The translations under genes and the position numbers were made by a program. Below the pieces are notes generated by a model. It was not told the origin of the DNA, did no database searches, and worked only from the letters and a program-made list of their open reading frames with translations. This document shows, one piece after another, positions 15,174-17,180 of a DNA stretch of 17,180 nt. Within the stretch, counting starts at the first letter, position 1. Every line of letters starts with the position of its first letter. Source of the stretch: an uncultured Ignavibacteria bacterium (GTDB lineage Bacteria > Bacteroidota > Ignavibacteria > Tepidaquicellales > Tepidaquicellaceae); assembly GCA_937974175.1 (NCBI GenBank), contig CALJIG010000111.1, forward strand, positions 1 through 17,180, given 5' to 3'.

Positions 15174-15222
15174 CGTTGCGATGTGGTACATCCCGCTTTA
15201 GCGGGGCTCCAGCTTCGCAACG
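15174..15222 (+). repeat. Nested hairpin, second copy of the inserted cassette
   Basis: Outer arms CGTTGCGA (15174-15181) and TCGCAACG (15215-15222) are perfectly complementary and enclose the 27-bp core (15182-15208) identical to 15006-15032. After the core, loop TCCA and the 11-base arm GCTTCGCAACG match the right half of the 11-4-11 hairpin family, so the element reads as such a hairpin with a cassette placed 8 bases into its left arm. No T tract follows. Confidence 0.75.
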
Positions 15223-15247
15223 GAAAATCTCAGCATTCGCAATTTCT

Positions 15248-15324
15248 AAGGAAGGGGATAGGGGGAGGTTTGAAATAATCAACAAACACCCCTCCCGACT
15301 TCGTCGGACTCCCCTCAAGGGGAG
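15248..15324. repeat. G-rich repeat followed by two small hairpins
   Basis: 15248-15275 matches 15852-15879 at 26 of 28 positions (AAGGAAGGGGATAGGGGG and the GGTTT that follows). CCGAC-ttc-GTCGG (15295-15307) and CTCCCCT-ca-AGGGGAG (15309-15324) follow. On the complementary strand the G-rich part reads as C-rich. It is probably a dispersed repeat; no gene. Confidence 0.6.
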
Positions 15325-15353
15325 AATTAGTTTTTGTGTAAGAAATATAATTC

Positions 15354-15373
15354 ATTTCGGATGGAGTTTTTTT
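15354..15373 (+). repeat. Decayed terminator-like hairpin, half copy
   Basis: The right arm CGGATGGAGT plus T7 and ATG is identical to that of copy 1 (15139-15156), but the left ACTCCAT arm is absent; the corresponding stretch reads AAATATAATTC. It cannot fold as a terminator, so it looks like an eroded duplicate. Confidence 0.6.
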
Positions 15374-15390
15374 ATGTCCGTATGATTCCA

Positions 15391-15428
15391 TCCCGCCTTT
15401 GGCGGGACCAGCTCTCCTTGTTAAGGAG
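15391..15428 (+). repeat. Hairpin pair related to the other modules
   Basis: TCCCGCC-ttt-GGCGGGA (15391-15407) has the same outer stem as the hairpins at 14932 and in the 27-bp cassette, but its inner pair is C-G where the others have T-A. CTCCTT-gtt-AAGGAG (15414-15428) follows, leading into GGGGGA as in the G-rich repeats. Confidence 0.65.
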
Positions 15429-15450
15429 GGGGAGACATGTTGGTTTGAAC

Positions 15451-15499
15451 ATAATTGTCATTCGTAGAGACGCAAAATTTTGCGTCTCTACACAATTAT
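15451..15499. repeat. 28-nt perfect palindrome within a longer inverted repeat
   Basis: GTAGAGACGCAAAA joins directly to its reverse complement (15464-15491) with no spacer. Flanking ATAATTGT (15451-15458) and ACAATTAT (15492-15499) also pair, with CATTC left out on one side. From memory, GTAGAGACGC palindromes are dispersed intergenic repeats in several phyla, including cyanobacteria and Bacteroidota relatives. Confidence 0.8.
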
Positions 15500-15652
15500 T
15501 AATCCTTATTCATTTTTATCCTCACAATATAAAATTAAAATCGTTCTTATATATAAAAATTCTTACTTATCGAGTTTGTATAAATAAATTAAGAATTGTA
15601 TTTTATATAGTACTAAAATTCCTGATTCAATTTAGGTAAGATATATTGAACA

Positions 15653-15739
15653 GCGGATTTCACCCTGGCAATCAGTACGGGAACTTATGGTTACCCCGGC
15701 GAAGTACTGATTAACTTTCCTCTGAAATGTTTTTCCCGC
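15653..15739 (+). ncRNA. Candidate structured RNA of unknown class
   Basis: Nested pairings are visible: GCGG (15653-15656) with CCGC (15736-15739), ATTTCA (15657-15662) with TGAAAT (15723-15728), AATCAGTA (15670-15677) with TACTGATT (15705-15712), and CGGG (15678-15681) with CCCG (15695-15698). The unpaired interiors CCCTGGC and AACTTTCCTC leave a central bubble, so the fold is a rod with internal loops. An intrinsic terminator follows at 15760-15795, fixing the plus strand. A possible -10 box TATATT at 15642-15647 fits a start near 15653, but no good -35 is seen. I do not recognise tRNA, SRP RNA, tmRNA or any riboswitch consensus here. A 6S-like RNA or a further repeat are alternatives. Confidence 0.4.
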
Positions 15740-15759
15740 AAAAGAGGGGAGTGGCACTC

Positions 15760-15795
15760 AACTCCATTCTGCTCAATGCAGGATGGAGTTTTTTT
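15760..15795 (+). terminator. Terminator-like hairpin, copy 2
   Basis: AACTCCATTCTG (15760-15771) pairs with CAGGATGGAGTT (15779-15790) across a 7-base loop, with one T-G wobble; T7 spans 15789-15795. The outer pairs equal those of copy 1 at 15119, while inner pairs and loop differ. It lies 20 bp after the structured-RNA candidate. Confidence 0.7.
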
Positions 15796-15838
15796 GTTGG
15801 GGGGGGGGATTTGAACAGTATCAGCATCAGTAATTCTT

Positions 15839-15879
15839 CCCCCTCCTTTATAAGGAGGGGGATAGGGGGAGGTTTAAAA
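15839..15879. repeat. G-rich repeat with a 10-bp hairpin at the end of the DUF4062 gene
   Basis: CCCCCTCCTT (15839-15848) pairs with AAGGAGGGGG (15852-15861) over a 3-base loop; the sequence to 15879 repeats 15248-15275. Its last bases overlap the stop codon end of the minus-strand gene, so the hairpin would sit just after that stop in the mRNA. It lacks a U tract. Confidence 0.6.
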
Positions 15880-17160
15880 ATATAGTGAAAAGATTTTTAA
15901 CTTTTCCTTCCCTTCATTGAAAGAAAATCTATTAAACTTTTTTTCATTTTTAAATGGTTCATATGAAAGCAATTTGAGGTTGGTTAAAATTGAAAAATTG
16001 TTTTCAAATATTGCATTATAAAGTCCACCTATTAAATGATACACGTTGTACAAAGATTCATACAGCATTCGATAGGGTAATAATCCAGCAAAAAAAATAT
16101 TCATTTCTGTTCTATTATTTAGTGCTTTTGTAACTTCTTTTGATTGTTTTATTATTTCTTCTGTGTTTAATATCTTCTCTAAACTTTTCAATTTTTCTAC
16201 TTCTTTTCTTAATTGAATAAGGTTCTCACTTATTTGTAAATAATTTTTAGTATCATTAATGTTATCAATTTTCAAATAAAAACCGGAATCAATAATTTTT
16301 TCTAAATAAATTGTTTTCACATTAAAAGTTACACTGTATAGTAAGAAAAACCAAAAACCAATTAAATTTTCTTCATTGATTTTAATATGCTCTTTTATTT
16401 TCATATCTTCATTTTCCCAGTCTAGTGTTTCTAAAAATCTACCATACCAAAATATTGGCATAGTAGAAGATTCGTTTTTATAAGTTAGCAATATGAAGTT
16501 GTTAGTAAATTCATCTTTCAAATACTTTAAAATAGTTTTTGTTTGTAAATCATATTTCAAATTGTATTCCACTGAAAGCATGTCAGCAATATCTTTAAAA
16601 GTACTAAATTGATGAATCCAGTTTGACTTTGGATAATCTTTGCCTTTTGACAAAGCTTCGCTCATTTCCTTATTACGAGCCACTTCATTTATAAAATTAA
16701 ATATAAAATCAGAGTCTTTAACTAATTTACCATCATGATTAATGATGTCTAACAAGTCTTCTTCAGAAATATTATACTTTTTAAAACTATCTTGACTTAA
16801 GTATTTTTTTAAATCTTTTCTGTCTTCTCTTATATCCCAGACAACTTTTCTGACAAAATTAATTATTCGAATTTTTCCATCCTTTGCTAATTCATATGCA
16901 GTTTGATATTCTTTTTGTGTAATAGATGTAGTTAAATCAAACATACCACCTTTTCTACTTCCAATTAAAAGTATAAAATAGTCACAATTTTTAATGTTAT
17001 CTAAACAGTTATTATAGGAATCTTTTAACGGGTCTATTTTAAAATCATTAAATTCGGAAAGTTGTACTTCGTATCCTAGGTTTTCTAAATAATATTTAAT
17101 AGCTGAGCGGAGATCGGCAAAATCATAAATTGTAGATGATATAAAAATTCTAGGGGTCAT
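15874..17160 (-). CDS. DUF4062-domain protein (TIR-like N-terminus)
   Basis: 428 residues. The N-terminal 110 residues match DUF4062: PRIFISSTIYDFADLRSAI (3-21), LENLGYEVQLSEF (25-37), CDYFILLIGSRKGG (59-72) and TSITQKEYQTAYELAKDGK (78-96). DUF4062 is related to the TIR/SEFIR fold and is found ahead of NTPase modules in signalling proteins. E84 in the TQKEYQTA helix lies where TIR enzymes carry their catalytic Glu, but activity is not shown. Residues 110-428 show no family I know; they look helical, with a coiled-coil-like stretch at about 310-345 (LIQLRKEVEKLKSLEKIL) and hydrophobic patches. No STAND or NACHT P-loop is present. The gene is more AT-rich than its neighbours and isolated beside repeats, suggesting transfer. 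ATG start, AT-rich leader. A defence or signalling role is inference. Confidence 0.85.
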   Translation of the reverse strand: MTPRIFISSTIYDFADLRSAIKYYLENLGYEVQLSEFNDFKIDPLKDSYNNCLDNIKNCDYFILLIGSRKGGMFDLTTSITQKEYQTAYELAKDGKIRIINFVRKVVWDIREDRKDLKKYLSQDSFKKYNISEEDLLDIINHDGKLVKDSDFIFNFINEVARNKEMSEALSKGKDYPKSNWIHQFSTFKDIADMLSVEYNLKYDLQTKTILKYLKDEFTNNFILLTYKNESSTMPIFWYGRFLETLDWENEDMKIKEHIKINEENLIGFWFFLLYSVTFNVKTIYLEKIIDSGFYLKIDNINDTKNYLQISENLIQLRKEVEKLKSLEKILNTEEIIKQSKEVTKALNNRTEMNIFFAGLLPYRMLYESLYNVYHLIGGLYNAIFENNFSILTNLKLLSYEPFKNEKKFNRFSFNEGKEKLKIFSLYF

Positions 17161-17180
17161 TATATTAAATTAATTTTGAA

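Larger units (their letters stand above)
14917..15873. other. 957-bp gene-free region built of palindromic repeat modules
   Basis: No coding frame here has a recognisable protein, and the short open frames run through the repeats. From left to right it holds: a double hairpin (14932-14961), a nested hairpin with T8 (14998-15054), an 11-4-11 hairpin (15074-15099), a terminator-like hairpin (15119-15154), a second nested hairpin (15174-15222), a G-rich repeat plus two hairpins (15248-15324), a decayed terminator copy (15354-15373), a hairpin pair (15391-15428), a 28-nt palindrome (15464-15491), AT-rich spacer (15500-15640), a structured-RNA candidate (15653-15739), a terminator (15760-15795), a G10 run (15799-15808) and a second G-rich repeat (15839-15879). 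Confidence 0.85.

Noticed and set aside
15039..15639. Short open frames of 60-100 residues in the repeat region
   Set aside because: They run through hairpins and T tracts, overlap one another in different frames and give no protein-like sequence.
15653..15739. tRNA, SRP RNA, tmRNA or c-di-GMP riboswitch
   Set aside because: Key consensus elements (TTCGA arm with CCA, GGAAGCAGC loop, tag frame, GCAAACC core) are absent, so it is left as an unknown structured candidate.
14917..15873. CRISPR array
   Set aside because: The repeats are of several unrelated kinds, unevenly spaced and mostly hairpins; there is no regular repeat-spacer pattern and no cas gene.

Overview
The window is almost entirely low-GC DNA from a bacterium of the Bacteroidota/Chlorobiota group, most likely Ignavibacteria-like. 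This placement is inferred from protein style: a TonB-dependent outer-membrane protein with a carboxypeptidase-regulatory-like N-terminal domain, signal peptides ending in LFSQ, AT-rich leaders without clear Shine-Dalgarno sequences, and several TTG starts. The first 164 bases do not belong to that genome. They are about 69% G+C, encode a piece of a different kind of protein, and look like a chimeric assembly join.

Region 1 (165-12000) is mainly a minus-strand housekeeping block. Read in the direction of transcription it holds murI (glutamate racemase), then pyrE-mscS (orotate phosphoribosyltransferase and a mechanosensitive channel, 5 bp apart), then an acyl-CoA dehydrogenase with its own terminator, then ftsY-mutL (3 bp apart) followed by a Rieske oxygenase, a small membrane protein and a TonB-dependent receptor-like protein. 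A truncated secreted beta-propeller-like gene converges on the receptor and overlaps it by 4 bp. A 177-bp element with 37-bp imperfect terminal inverted repeats lies between pyrE and murI.

Region 2 (12001-14916) is plus-strand: two hairpin repeats, a VapBC-like toxin-antitoxin pair with overlapping genes, and a DEAD-box RNA helicase with an Arg/Gly/Asp-rich tail and a DbpA-type RNA-binding domain.

Region 3 (14917-15873) is 957 bp with no credible gene, built almost wholly from small palindromic modules. It holds a family of stem-loops with a common layout but different, still complementary, stems; a 27-bp hairpin cassette found twice inside such stems at the same position; repeated terminator-like hairpins; a 28-nt perfect palindrome; repeated G-rich segments; and a candidate structured RNA ending in an intrinsic terminator. 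This is the most unusual part of the window.

Region 4 (15874-17160) is a very AT-rich minus-strand gene with an N-terminal DUF4062 (TIR-like) domain and an unrecognised C-terminal part, a possible accessory or defence gene.
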